DNA from: DASSKP01 sp035695045
Lineage (GTDB): Bacteria > Actinomycetota > Actinomycetes > JAFAQI01
NCBI GenBank assembly: GCA_035695045.1
Contig: DASSEX010000079.1
Span: 1 to 7,598, forward strand
Length of the DNA stretch: 7,598 bases
Reading direction: 5' to 3'
Made by a program: the position numbers and the translations under genes. Positions 1 to 6,280 of this stretch are shown here, piece after piece. How positions within the stretch are numbered: the stretch's first letter is position 1; each line of letters starts with the position of its first letter. The notes beneath the pieces were generated by a model. The model was not told the DNA's origin and made no database searches. It saw only the letters and a program-made list of their open reading frames with translations.

Positions 1-16
1 CGATGAAGAAAGGTCG

Positions 17-56
17 AGACCCCGCGCCCCCGGGTGTGGCCGGGGACGCGGGGTCC
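17..56 (-). terminator. Strong GC-rich intrinsic terminator at operon end
   Basis: On the minus strand, starting 25 nt after the stop codon of the binding-protein gene, positions 54-40 pair with 33-19 in a 15-bp stem with a 6-nt loop (39-34). Two more pairs (55/18 and a G-T wobble 56/17) extend the base. The stem is almost all G-C. The pairing 46/27 is a T-G wobble in minus-strand RNA but an A-C mismatch in plus-strand RNA, so the hairpin is better as a minus-strand structure. It is followed by a short T-rich run (CCTTTCTTC) rather than a long U-tract, as is common in high-GC bacteria. It fits the end of the operon. What lies beyond position 1 is not visible. Confidence 0.8.
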
Positions 57-81
57 GGCGAGTGCGCCGTCGGTCACGCCG

Positions 82-1302
82 TCAACCCTTGATGTCGGTC
101 CAGGCCTGGGTCCACTGCGAGTAGTCCGTGCACACGTTCCCGCGCGTGTCCGGAGCCAGGCAGTGCTTCGTGGGCGTCGTCCAGTAGAACAGCGAGTCCG
201 AGTAGGCCTTGTCCGCCGCGTGGTAGGTGGTGCAGAACGACTTGTCCGAGGTGTGCTCGCAGGCCTTCGACTGCGCCGGCGCCTCGCCGAACCACTCCGC
301 GACCTGGGCGTTGACCGTCGGCGAGGTGATCCAGTTCATCCACTGGTACATGCAGTTCGGATGCTGGGCGTGCGCCGCGATCATCCAAGTGTCCGACCAG
401 CCGGTCGCACCTTCGGACGGCACGATCGCCTTGACGTCCACCTTCTTGTCCGTGGCGATCAGGTTGGCGATGACCTGCCACGTCGTGCCGATCACGCTGT
501 CGCCGGACTCGAAGGCCTGGACCTCCTTGGTGTAGTCGGACCAGTACTCCCCCACGGTCTGCCGCTGCTTCTTCAACAGTGCGACCGCGGCATCAAGCTG
601 TTTCTGGTCCAGCGCGTAGGGATTCTTGATGCCCAGGGAAGGGTCGTGTCGCATCAGGTAGAGCGACGCGTCGGCGATGTAGATCGGCGAGTCGTACGCC
701 GTCACCTTGCCCTTGTAGGGCGAGTTGGGGTCGAACACCGCGCCCCATGACGTCGGCGCGGGCGTCACGGTCTTGGTGTTCCACATCAGCAGGTTGGCGC
801 CCCAGCCATGAGGGATGCCGTACATCTGGCCGTCGACCGAGTTCCACGAACGGTTCTTCAGGAAGTCCTGGATGGTCGCGTAGTTCGGCACGAGCGACGT
901 GTTCACCGGCGCGACGATGCCGCCGTAGATCAGGCGCAGGGTGGCGTCGCCGGAGGCGGAGACGCCGTCGTACTGACCGGTCTTCATGAGCTGGACCATC
1001 TCGTCCGACGTGTTGCCGATCTTGTCGTGGACGATGCACTTCCCGCCCATCGCCTTCTCGAACGGGTGCACCCAGTCGACGGTCTTGTCGTTGCTGCCGT
1101 CCTCGGCGTATCCCGCCCAGTTGACGAGATTGAGGCTCGACTCCAGTGGCCCGAGCTTGTCCAGCATCTGCAGCTTGGGGACGGCCGGAGCCGCACCGCC
1201 GCCCGCGTTGCCCCCGCCGCTACTGGCTCCGCCGCAAGCGGCGGCCAGCAGAGCCGTCACAGCGACGACCGTCCCGAGCCCGCCTCTCCGTCCTGTTCGC
1301 AT
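82..1302 (-). CDS. PotD-like ABC transporter substrate-binding lipoprotein
   Basis: This 406-aa protein is the extracytoplasmic solute-binding component of a spermidine/putrescine-type ABC importer. Residues 1-22 form a lipoprotein signal peptide (two Arg, hydrophobic stretch, LLAAAC), with C23 as the lipidated cysteine followed by a Gly/Ser/Ala linker to about residue 40. The mature part has the PotD-like pattern: NWAGY at 61-65 (compare NWTEY in PotD), a TTWQ segment with W275, and GWSDTW at 301-306. By eye W62, W275, W302, D210 and D304 align with the aromatic cage and amine-binding acids of PotD, which favours a cationic amine ligand. Six further cysteines (89, 317, 348, 357, 381, 391) could form disulfides outside the cell. 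The ATG at 1302 is chosen because it has a good Shine-Dalgarno and begins the signal peptide; the reading frame stays open upstream to 1740 but only as a shadow of the ATPase gene. It is the last gene of the operon. The ligand itself is not determined. Confidence 0.93.
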   Translation of the reverse strand: MRTGRRGGLGTVVAVTALLAAACGGASSGGGNAGGGAAPAVPKLQMLDKLGPLESSLNLVNWAGYAEDGSNDKTVDWVHPFEKAMGGKCIVHDKIGNTSDEMVQLMKTGQYDGVSASGDATLRLIYGGIVAPVNTSLVPNYATIQDFLKNRSWNSVDGQMYGIPHGWGANLLMWNTKTVTPAPTSWGAVFDPNSPYKGKVTAYDSPIYIADASLYLMRHDPSLGIKNPYALDQKQLDAAVALLKKQRQTVGEYWSDYTKEVQAFESGDSVIGTTWQVIANLIATDKKVDVKAIVPSEGATGWSDTWMIAAHAQHPNCMYQWMNWITSPTVNAQVAEWFGEAPAQSKACEHTSDKSFCTTYHAADKAYSDSLFYWTTPTKHCLAPDTRGNVCTDYSQWTQAWTDIKG

Positions 1303-1308
1303 GTCGTG

Positions 1309-1316
1309 CTCCCTCC
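1309..1316 (-). promoter_or_regulatory. Shine-Dalgarno of the binding-protein gene
   Basis: Minus-strand GGAGGGAG lies 6 nt upstream of the ATG at 1302. It is the most purine-rich ribosome-binding site in the operon. It fixes the start of the binding-protein gene and suggests strong independent initiation, as expected for the component that an importer needs in excess. Confidence 0.75.
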
Positions 1317-1319
1317 CCG

Positions 1320-1340
1320 CCGCCTCGTCAGCCGAGGCGG
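1320..1340 (-). promoter_or_regulatory. Intercistronic hairpin with stop codon in loop
   Basis: Positions 1340-1333 and 1327-1320 form a perfect 8-bp inverted repeat (CCGCCTCG / CGAGGCGG) around a 5-nt loop GCTGA that contains the TGA stop of the ATPase gene. The 3' arm ends four nucleotides before the Shine-Dalgarno of the binding-protein gene. There is no T-run, so it is not a standard terminator. Inference: it may protect or set the 5' end of a processed binding-protein transcript, or modulate its translation. The inverted repeat is directly visible; the role is not shown. Confidence 0.55.
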
Positions 1341-2395
1341 TAGACCGATGCCGGATCCCAGGCCAACCGAACCCGGTCGCCCCGTCGCGTGCTCTCGCCG
1401 GCCGCTCCGGCCGCCGGCTCGACGACGACGAAGATCGGACCGGCGTCCAGTGACACCACACTCCGCGTCGTCGCCCCGGCGTAGACGACGTCGACGACCT
1501 GACCTTCAGCCGTGTGCTCCCCGGCCCGCGGCGCCTCCCCCGTGGGGAGCACCCGCAGCCGCTCGGGTCGAAGGCTCGCGCGGGCTGCGTCGCCGAACAG
1601 CTGCCGCGCCGCGTCGCCCTCCACCAGGTTCGACGTGCCGATGAACTCGGCGACGAAACCGGTCGATGGCTGCTCGTAGATCTCTGCCGGAGTTCCGACC
1701 TGCTCGATCCGGCCCTCGTTGAACACCGCGATCCGGTCACTCATCGTCAGCGCCTCGTCCTGGTCGTGCGTGACGAACATGAAGGTGATCCCGATCTCGC
1801 GTTGCAGCGCCTTCAGCTCTATCTGCATCTGTTCACGCAGCTTGCGGTCGAGTGCGCCCAGCGGCTCATCGAGCAGCAAGACCCTCGGCCAGCCCACGAG
1901 TGCGCGGGCGAGCGCCACCCGCTGTCGCTGGCCGCCGGACAGCTCGCCAGGACGACGGCGGCCGTAGCCCTCGAGCCGGACGGTCGACAGCATCTCCTCG
2001 ACCCGCGATCGGCGATCCTCCTTGGGAACTCGACGGACCATGAGCGGGTAGGCGACGTTCTGCTCGACCGTCATGTGCGGGAACAACGCGTAGTCCTGGA
2101 AGACCGTGTTGACGTCACGGTCGAACGGAGGCACGTCCGTGACGTCGCGCTGCCCGAGGAAGACCCGGCCGGCCGTAGGTCGCTCGAAGCCCGCCAACAT
2201 GCGCAGGCAGGTCGTCTTCCCGGATCCTGACGGTCCGAGCAGCGCGAAGAACTCCCCGGCGGCGACGTCAAGACTGACGTCATCGACCGCCACCACGTCG
2301 CCGAAGTGCTTGGAGACACGCTCGATCCGTACGGCGCCATCGGCCGCCCCGGCCGCGTGCCGCGACGCGTCCTGCTGCTGCGCCGGCGCGCTCAC
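1328..2395 (-). CDS. potA: PotA-like ABC transporter ATP-binding protein
   Basis: This 355-aa cytoplasmic ATPase would power the polyamine-type importer whose permease end and binding protein flank the operon. In order: a variable N-terminus (1-20), Walker A GPSGSGKT at 54-61, Q-loop glutamine at Q100, signature LSGGQ at 152-156, Walker B RVLLLDEP at 171-178, D-loop LGALD at 179-183 and switch histidine H210. A TOBE-type regulatory domain follows from about 255 to the end. All catalytic motifs are intact and the length is normal for PotA/FbpC-type subunits. The GTG at 2395 is chosen because it overlaps the aminotransferase stop as GTGA and has GAGGAG 8 nt upstream; the longer open frame to 3094 is a shadow of the aminotransferase gene. 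The family is certain. The symbol reflects similarity and context, and the substrate may be a guanidino compound rather than spermidine. Confidence 0.95.
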   Translation of the reverse strand: MSAPAQQQDASRHAAGAADGAVRIERVSKHFGDVVAVDDVSLDVAAGEFFALLGPSGSGKTTCLRMLAGFERPTAGRVFLGQRDVTDVPPFDRDVNTVFQDYALFPHMTVEQNVAYPLMVRRVPKEDRRSRVEEMLSTVRLEGYGRRRPGELSGGQRQRVALARALVGWPRVLLLDEPLGALDRKLREQMQIELKALQREIGITFMFVTHDQDEALTMSDRIAVFNEGRIEQVGTPAEIYEQPSTGFVAEFIGTSNLVEGDAARQLFGDAARASLRPERLRVLPTGEAPRAGEHTAEGQVVDVVYAGATTRSVVSLDAGPIFVVVEPAAGAAGESTRRGDRVRLAWDPASVYRLG

Positions 2396-3756
2396 GCCAG
2401 CAGCTCCTCGACCGCCGACTCGAAGACCTCTGTGTGCCGGTCGACGTCGGCGATGGTCGTTGCCGGGCACATCAGCGCCATGTTGTGGAACGGAGTGAGC
2501 AGGATCCCGCGGTTGGCGGCGTAGACGTGCAGCAGATCGTCGAGCTCCGGATCCGCCGCGGCTGCGGACTCCCCGCCCGAGCGCGGCGCAGGCGCGGTGA
2601 AGCGGTACTCGGTGCGGGCGCCGAGCCGCGTGACGGACCACGGGAGCGAATGACGGTCGATCACCTGCTGCACACCCGCGGTGAAACGCTCGGCGAGAGA
2701 TGTCATGTGCGAGAACGCATCCGGCGTCAGCACGTGTTCGAGCGTTGCGCGCGCGGCGGCGAGTGACAACGCGTTGCCCGCCAGGGTGCCGCCGACACCG
2801 CCGGTGTCGACGATGTCGGCCGATCGGTCGTTCAGCAACCGCTCTGCGAGCTCGTCGGCCAGCCCGTAGGCGCCGATCGGCACACCTCCTCCGATCGCCT
2901 TGCCGATCGTCACCGCGTCGGGCGTGAGTCTCCACTCCCCTGTCGCGCCACCCCAGCCGCAGGACAGCGTGTGCGTCTCGTCGACGACGAGCAGCGTGCC
3001 GGTCTCCATCGTGATCCGGCGCACCTCGTCGAGAAACCCTGGTTCCGGAAGAACGATGCCGATGTTGGTGAGGGCCGGCTCCATGAGCACGCATGCCACG
3101 TCCTGGTTGGACAGCTCGCGCGCCATCGAGTCCACGTCGTTGAACTCCACGACCCTCGTCGTCAGGGCCGGATCGACGGGCGCGCCGACGTTGCCCTCGC
3201 GGGAGACGACTTTGCCGTCATCACCGGCGACGACGAACGACTCGTCGACGCTGCCGTGGTAGCAGTAGCTGAAGACGAGGATCTTCGGCCGCCGCGTCAG
3301 CTGGCGCGCGATGCGGATCATCCAGCGGTTCGCATCCGTCGCCGTGAGGGTGAAGCTCCATCGTCCGACACCGAATCGCGTGGCGAGCTCGCCGGCGACC
3401 CACGCCGCGTCCTCGGTCGGCAGCATCGTCGTCATGCCACCGAGAGTCTCGGCCCGTCGTCGCACCGCTTCGACGACGGCCGGAGGTGAATGGCCGGCCA
3501 TCGCGCCCGTGTCACCCAGGCAGAAGTCGACGTACTCATGGCCGTCGATGTCGTGCAGGCGCGCGCCGCGCGCGGAGTCGAGGAAGACGGGGAAGCCACC
3601 GGCGGCCTTGAGCATCCACGTCATCGGCACGCCGCCGAGCAGATGTCGCCGGCCCTCGATCCAGGCGTCATGGGACCGCGGACGGGTGCTCCGGAACACC
3701 TCCCGTTCCCGCCGGGTGAGGTCGGCGACGCGCCTCGGGTCGATCTGCGTCCTCAT
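2392..3756 (-). CDS. Class III PLP-dependent aminotransferase
   Basis: This 454-aa enzyme belongs to the class III aminotransferases, on the side close to glutamate-1-semialdehyde aminomutase. Visible landmarks are an N-terminal segment ending near HDIDGHEYVDF (68-78), a cofactor-phosphate region TATDANR at 138-144 where the classic form is SGTEA, YHG at 166-168 that would stack on PLP, D259 in VVDETHT for the pyridine nitrogen, the probable Schiff-base lysine K286 in TIGKAIGGG, and GGTLAGN at 322-328. The cofactor site looks complete. DETHT and TATDANR in place of the usual DEV and SGTEA mark a distinct subfamily often labelled only 'aspartate aminotransferase family'. The ATG at 3756 overlaps the ureohydrolase stop as ATGA, with GGAG 5 nt upstream. 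Between a ureohydrolase and a semialdehyde dehydrogenase it probably transaminates the amine released by urea removal, such as beta-alanine, 3-aminoisobutyrate or a diamine. The substrate is not readable from sequence. Confidence 0.93.
   Translation of the reverse strand: MRTQIDPRRVADLTRREREVFRSTRPRSHDAWIEGRRHLLGGVPMTWMLKAAGGFPVFLDSARGARLHDIDGHEYVDFCLGDTGAMAGHSPPAVVEAVRRRAETLGGMTTMLPTEDAAWVAGELATRFGVGRWSFTLTATDANRWMIRIARQLTRRPKILVFSYCYHGSVDESFVVAGDDGKVVSREGNVGAPVDPALTTRVVEFNDVDSMARELSNQDVACVLMEPALTNIGIVLPEPGFLDEVRRITMETGTLLVVDETHTLSCGWGGATGEWRLTPDAVTIGKAIGGGVPIGAYGLADELAERLLNDRSADIVDTGGVGGTLAGNALSLAAARATLEHVLTPDAFSHMTSLAERFTAGVQQVIDRHSLPWSVTRLGARTEYRFTAPAPRSGGESAAAADPELDDLLHVYAANRGILLTPFHNMALMCPATTIADVDRHTEVFESAVEELLA
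2404..2409 (-). promoter_or_regulatory. Shine-Dalgarno deciding the GTG start of the ATPase
   Basis: Minus-strand GAGGAG lies inside the last codons of the aminotransferase gene, 8 nt before the GTG at 2395. With the 4-nt GTGA stop/start overlap it supports this non-ATG start and translational coupling. Confidence 0.7.
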
Positions 3757-4763
3757 CGCTGCTCCAGCAGCGGCAGGCCCGGCTCCCAGGTCGTGCCATC
3801 CGCCTGGTCGCGCCGGCGGCGTGCAAGCGCGGACACCGCCTCCAGCACCACGCGGTTCGCCAGCAACGCCGTCACGTCGGCCGTGTCGTAGGGCGGGGCG
3901 ACCTCCACGACGTCGATGCCGACGACGGGCAGCTCGAGGCAGATCCGGCGGACGGCGTCGAGAAGCTCGCGCGCCGTGAGCCCGCCGGGTTCGGGCGTGC
4001 CAGTGCCCGGCGCCATGCCCGGATCGACGACGTCGATGTCGACCGACAGGAAGATGCCCACGCAGTCGGCGCTCAGTGTCGCGACCTCGTCGAGACACTC
4101 GTTCAGTCCGCGCGCGCCGATCTCCGACATCTCGTAGGAGCGCATCCGCTGCTCGGCCATCCAGGCGAGCGTCTCCGGACCGGGCCAGTAGCCGCGCAGG
4201 CCGAGCTGGAAGAAGCGGTCGCCCCGCGCCGCACCGGACTCGATGAGCCGGCGCATCGGCTGCCCGTGCCCATAGAGAGAGCCGAACTCGACGTCACCGG
4301 TGTCCGCGTGTGCGTCGAAGTGCACGACCGCGACGTCGCCGTGGCCGTGATGGTCGGCGACGCCGGTCACGTCGGGCCAGGTGATCGAGTGGTCGCCGCC
4401 GAGCACCAGAGGCAGCGCGCCGGCCGCGGCGATCCGCGCGACCGCCTCGCGCAGAGCCTGCAGCGAGCGTCCGATCTCTCCGCTGAACATCTCGACGTCC
4501 CCGGCGTCGAGAACACGCAGGTCCCGCAGCCCGTCCGTCCGCAGCGCAAGCGACGGGCGTGACCCGTCATGCGCGAGGTAGCAGGCCTGGCGGATCGCCG
4601 ACGGTCCGAACCTCGCTCCGGACCGGTACGACGTCCCACCGTCGAACGGTGCCCCGAGGATGACCACGTCGGCGATGGTCATCGTCGACGCGTCGTCGAG
4701 ATCGCAGCGGTCGACCCCGAGGAAGGTGACGTCCGGCCCGAACATCGCGCCGTAGCGCGTCAT
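3753..4763 (-). CDS. Agmatinase/arginase-family ureohydrolase
   Basis: This 336-aa cytoplasmic metalloenzyme would hydrolyse a guanidino compound to urea and an amine. All six ligands of the dinuclear metal site (usually Mn) are visible: H125 in GGDHS, D150, H152 and D154 in DAHAD, and D242 and D244 in SVDIDVVDP. ILGAPFDGGTSYRSGARFGP (35-54) is the typical agmatinase-family N-terminal strand. The substrate loop reads YGHGQPMRR (164-172), with Q168 where agmatinases such as E. coli SpeB have HGT. GLRGYWPGPE (188-197) is another subgroup mark. The ATG at 4763 overlaps the dehydrogenase stop as ATGA; its Shine-Dalgarno is weak, so coupling probably drives initiation. Databases tend to call such proteins agmatinase, but 3-guanidinopropionase, 4-guanidinobutyrase, guanidinoacid hydrolases and guanidine hydrolase share the fold and metal motifs. 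The MmsA neighbour favours a guanidino acid that yields a beta-amino acid, which is inference. Confidence 0.94.
   Translation of the reverse strand: MTRYGAMFGPDVTFLGVDRCDLDDASTMTIADVVILGAPFDGGTSYRSGARFGPSAIRQACYLAHDGSRPSLALRTDGLRDLRVLDAGDVEMFSGEIGRSLQALREAVARIAAAGALPLVLGGDHSITWPDVTGVADHHGHGDVAVVHFDAHADTGDVEFGSLYGHGQPMRRLIESGAARGDRFFQLGLRGYWPGPETLAWMAEQRMRSYEMSEIGARGLNECLDEVATLSADCVGIFLSVDIDVVDPGMAPGTGTPEPGGLTARELLDAVRRICLELPVVGIDVVEVAPPYDTADVTALLANRVVLEAVSALARRRRDQADGTTWEPGLPLLEQR
3762..3765 (-). promoter_or_regulatory. Shine-Dalgarno of the aminotransferase gene
   Basis: Minus-strand GGAG sits 5 nt before the ATG at 3756, within the final codons of the ureohydrolase gene. It supports the ATGA-overlap start over internal methionines. 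Confidence 0.55.
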
Positions 4764-6280
4764 TGCCGTGCCGGGCCTTGCGCCGGGAACCCGAGGTCGA
4801 CACCTCCCGGTGAGCTGTCCGGCCAGCGCGCCGTGACGGCCTTCGTCCTGGTGTAGAAGTGCACGCCGTGCTCGCCGTGCGCGTGCGTGTCACCGAACAG
4901 CGACTGCTTCCATCCGCCGAAGGAGTAGTAGGCCACCGGCACCGGGATCGGCACGTTGACGCCGACCATCCCGACCTCCACCTCGTCCTGGAAGCGCCTC
5001 GCCGCCGCGCCGTCACGGGTGAAGATCGCCGTGCCGTTGCCGTAGGGGTTCGCGTTGACGAGCTCGAGAGCGGCGTCGTACGACGGGCTGCGGACCACGC
5101 ACAGCACGGGTCCGAAGATCTCGTCGCGATAGACCGACATGTCAGGGGAAACCCGATCGAGGAGCGTCGGCCCCAGCCAGAACCCGTCGCCGTCAGCGTC
5201 CGGTTCGACTCCGCGGCCGTCCACGACGAGCGACGCACCGTCCTTCTCGCCGGCGGCGACGTAGTCCGCGACGCGGTCACGGTGTGCACGCGTGACGAGC
5301 GGCCCCATGTCGGATCCGCGACGACCGTCGCCGACGCGGATCTCACGCGTGCGCGCGGCGATCCGCTCGACCAGGTCGTCGCCGATCGGGTCGACCGCGA
5401 CGACGACCGAGATCGCCATGCACCGCTCCCCTGCGCTGCCATAGCCGGCGGACACGGCGGCATCGGCCGCGACGTCGAGGTCGGCATCCGGCAGGACGAC
5501 CATGTGGTTCTTCGCGCCGCCGAGCGCCTGTACCCGCTTGCCCTGGGCGGCGGCGGTCTCGTAGACGTGACGGGCGATAGGAGTCGAGCCGACGAAGCTC
5601 ACCGCGGCGACATCAGGATGGGTCAGCAGCGCGTCGACCGCTTCGGCGTCGCCGTGCACCACGTTGAAGACGCCGGCGGGAAGGCCCGCGGCCGCCCACT
5701 GCTCGGCGAGCCACAGTGAAGCGGACGGGTCCTTCTCGCTCGGCTTCAGGACGACGGTGTTGCCGCAGCCGATGGCGACGGGGAAGAACCACATCGGCAC
5801 CATGGCGGGGAAGTTGAACGGCGAGATGACAGCAGCGACGCCGACCGGCTGCCGGATCGAGTAGGCATCGACACTGGTGGAGACGTCGGCGGAGAAGCCG
5901 CCCTTGAGCATCGTCGCGATTCCGCACGCGAAGTCCGCGACCTCAAGTCCCCGCTGCACCTCACCGGCTGCGTCGGCGAGCACTTTCCCGTGCTCCGCGG
6001 TGATGATCGCGGCGAGCTCGTCGCGGCGCTCCGCCACTCGCTGCCGGAAAGCGAACAGGACTTGGGTCCGCCGTGACAGAGGGGTACGACGCCACTCGCG
6101 GAACGCGGCGGCGGCCGCGGACACGGCGTCATCAACCACAGATCTCGTCGCGAAGTCGACGTGTGCGGCGACTGCACCGCTCGCCGGGTCGTAGACGTCG
6201 CCGGTGCGCTCCGGTACGCCGCCCCACGGCTTGCCGTCGATCCAGTGGGTGATGCGTCCCGGCGGCGTCGCAGCGCTCAT
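4760..6280 (-). CDS. mmsA: CoA-acylating (methyl)malonate-semialdehyde dehydrogenase
   Basis: This 506-aa aldehyde dehydrogenase converts malonate or methylmalonate semialdehyde, with CoA and NAD+, to acetyl-CoA or propionyl-CoA plus CO2. Evidence: SPFNFPAMVPMWFFP (153-167) and LKPSEKDP (178-185) of the NAD site; GGAKNHM (254-260), where N258 replaces the general-base Glu of hydrolytic aldehyde dehydrogenases; the catalytic C287 in GERCMA, preceded by R286, the arginine that binds the substrate carboxylate in this family; a second candidate arginine at R110; and NVPIPVPVAYYSFGGWKQS (442-460) near the C-terminus, an MmsA/IolA hallmark. Length is normal for the family. The start at 6280 shares its A with the preceding TGA (TGATG); GAGGAG lies 11 nt upstream, a long spacing. 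In Pseudomonas the equivalent BauC finishes beta-alanine breakdown and in Bacillus IolA finishes inositol breakdown. No inositol or valine genes are present here, so a beta-alanine or 3-aminoisobutyrate route is preferred. Confidence 0.96.
   Translation of the reverse strand: MSAATPPGRITHWIDGKPWGGVPERTGDVYDPASGAVAAHVDFATRSVVDDAVSAAAAAFREWRRTPLSRRTQVLFAFRQRVAERRDELAAIITAEHGKVLADAAGEVQRGLEVADFACGIATMLKGGFSADVSTSVDAYSIRQPVGVAAVISPFNFPAMVPMWFFPVAIGCGNTVVLKPSEKDPSASLWLAEQWAAAGLPAGVFNVVHGDAEAVDALLTHPDVAAVSFVGSTPIARHVYETAAAQGKRVQALGGAKNHMVVLPDADLDVAADAAVSAGYGSAGERCMAISVVVAVDPIGDDLVERIAARTREIRVGDGRRGSDMGPLVTRAHRDRVADYVAAGEKDGASLVVDGRGVEPDADGDGFWLGPTLLDRVSPDMSVYRDEIFGPVLCVVRSPSYDAALELVNANPYGNGTAIFTRDGAAARRFQDEVEVGMVGVNVPIPVPVAYYSFGGWKQSLFGDTHAHGEHGVHFYTRTKAVTARWPDSSPGGVDLGFPAQGPARQ

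Noticed and set aside
1320..1340. Rho-independent terminator between the ATPase and binding-protein genes
   Set aside because: The hairpin lacks a following U-tract and is followed directly by a Shine-Dalgarno and start codon; kept as a possible regulatory or processing element instead.
808..1644. A plus-strand open frame of 278 codons across the binding-protein/ATPase junction
   Set aside because: Low-complexity Arg/Pro-rich translation spanning two real minus-strand genes; an antisense shadow.
1303..1740. N-terminal extension of the binding protein by 146 codons
   Set aside because: The extension is Ser/Arg-rich, overlaps the ATPase C-terminus in another frame, and would bury the lipoprotein signal peptide; the ATG at 1302 has a strong Shine-Dalgarno.
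4859..5719. A plus-strand open frame of 286 codons antisense to the semialdehyde dehydrogenase gene
   Set aside because: No family motifs, and it is opposite a complete MmsA protein with every catalytic residue.
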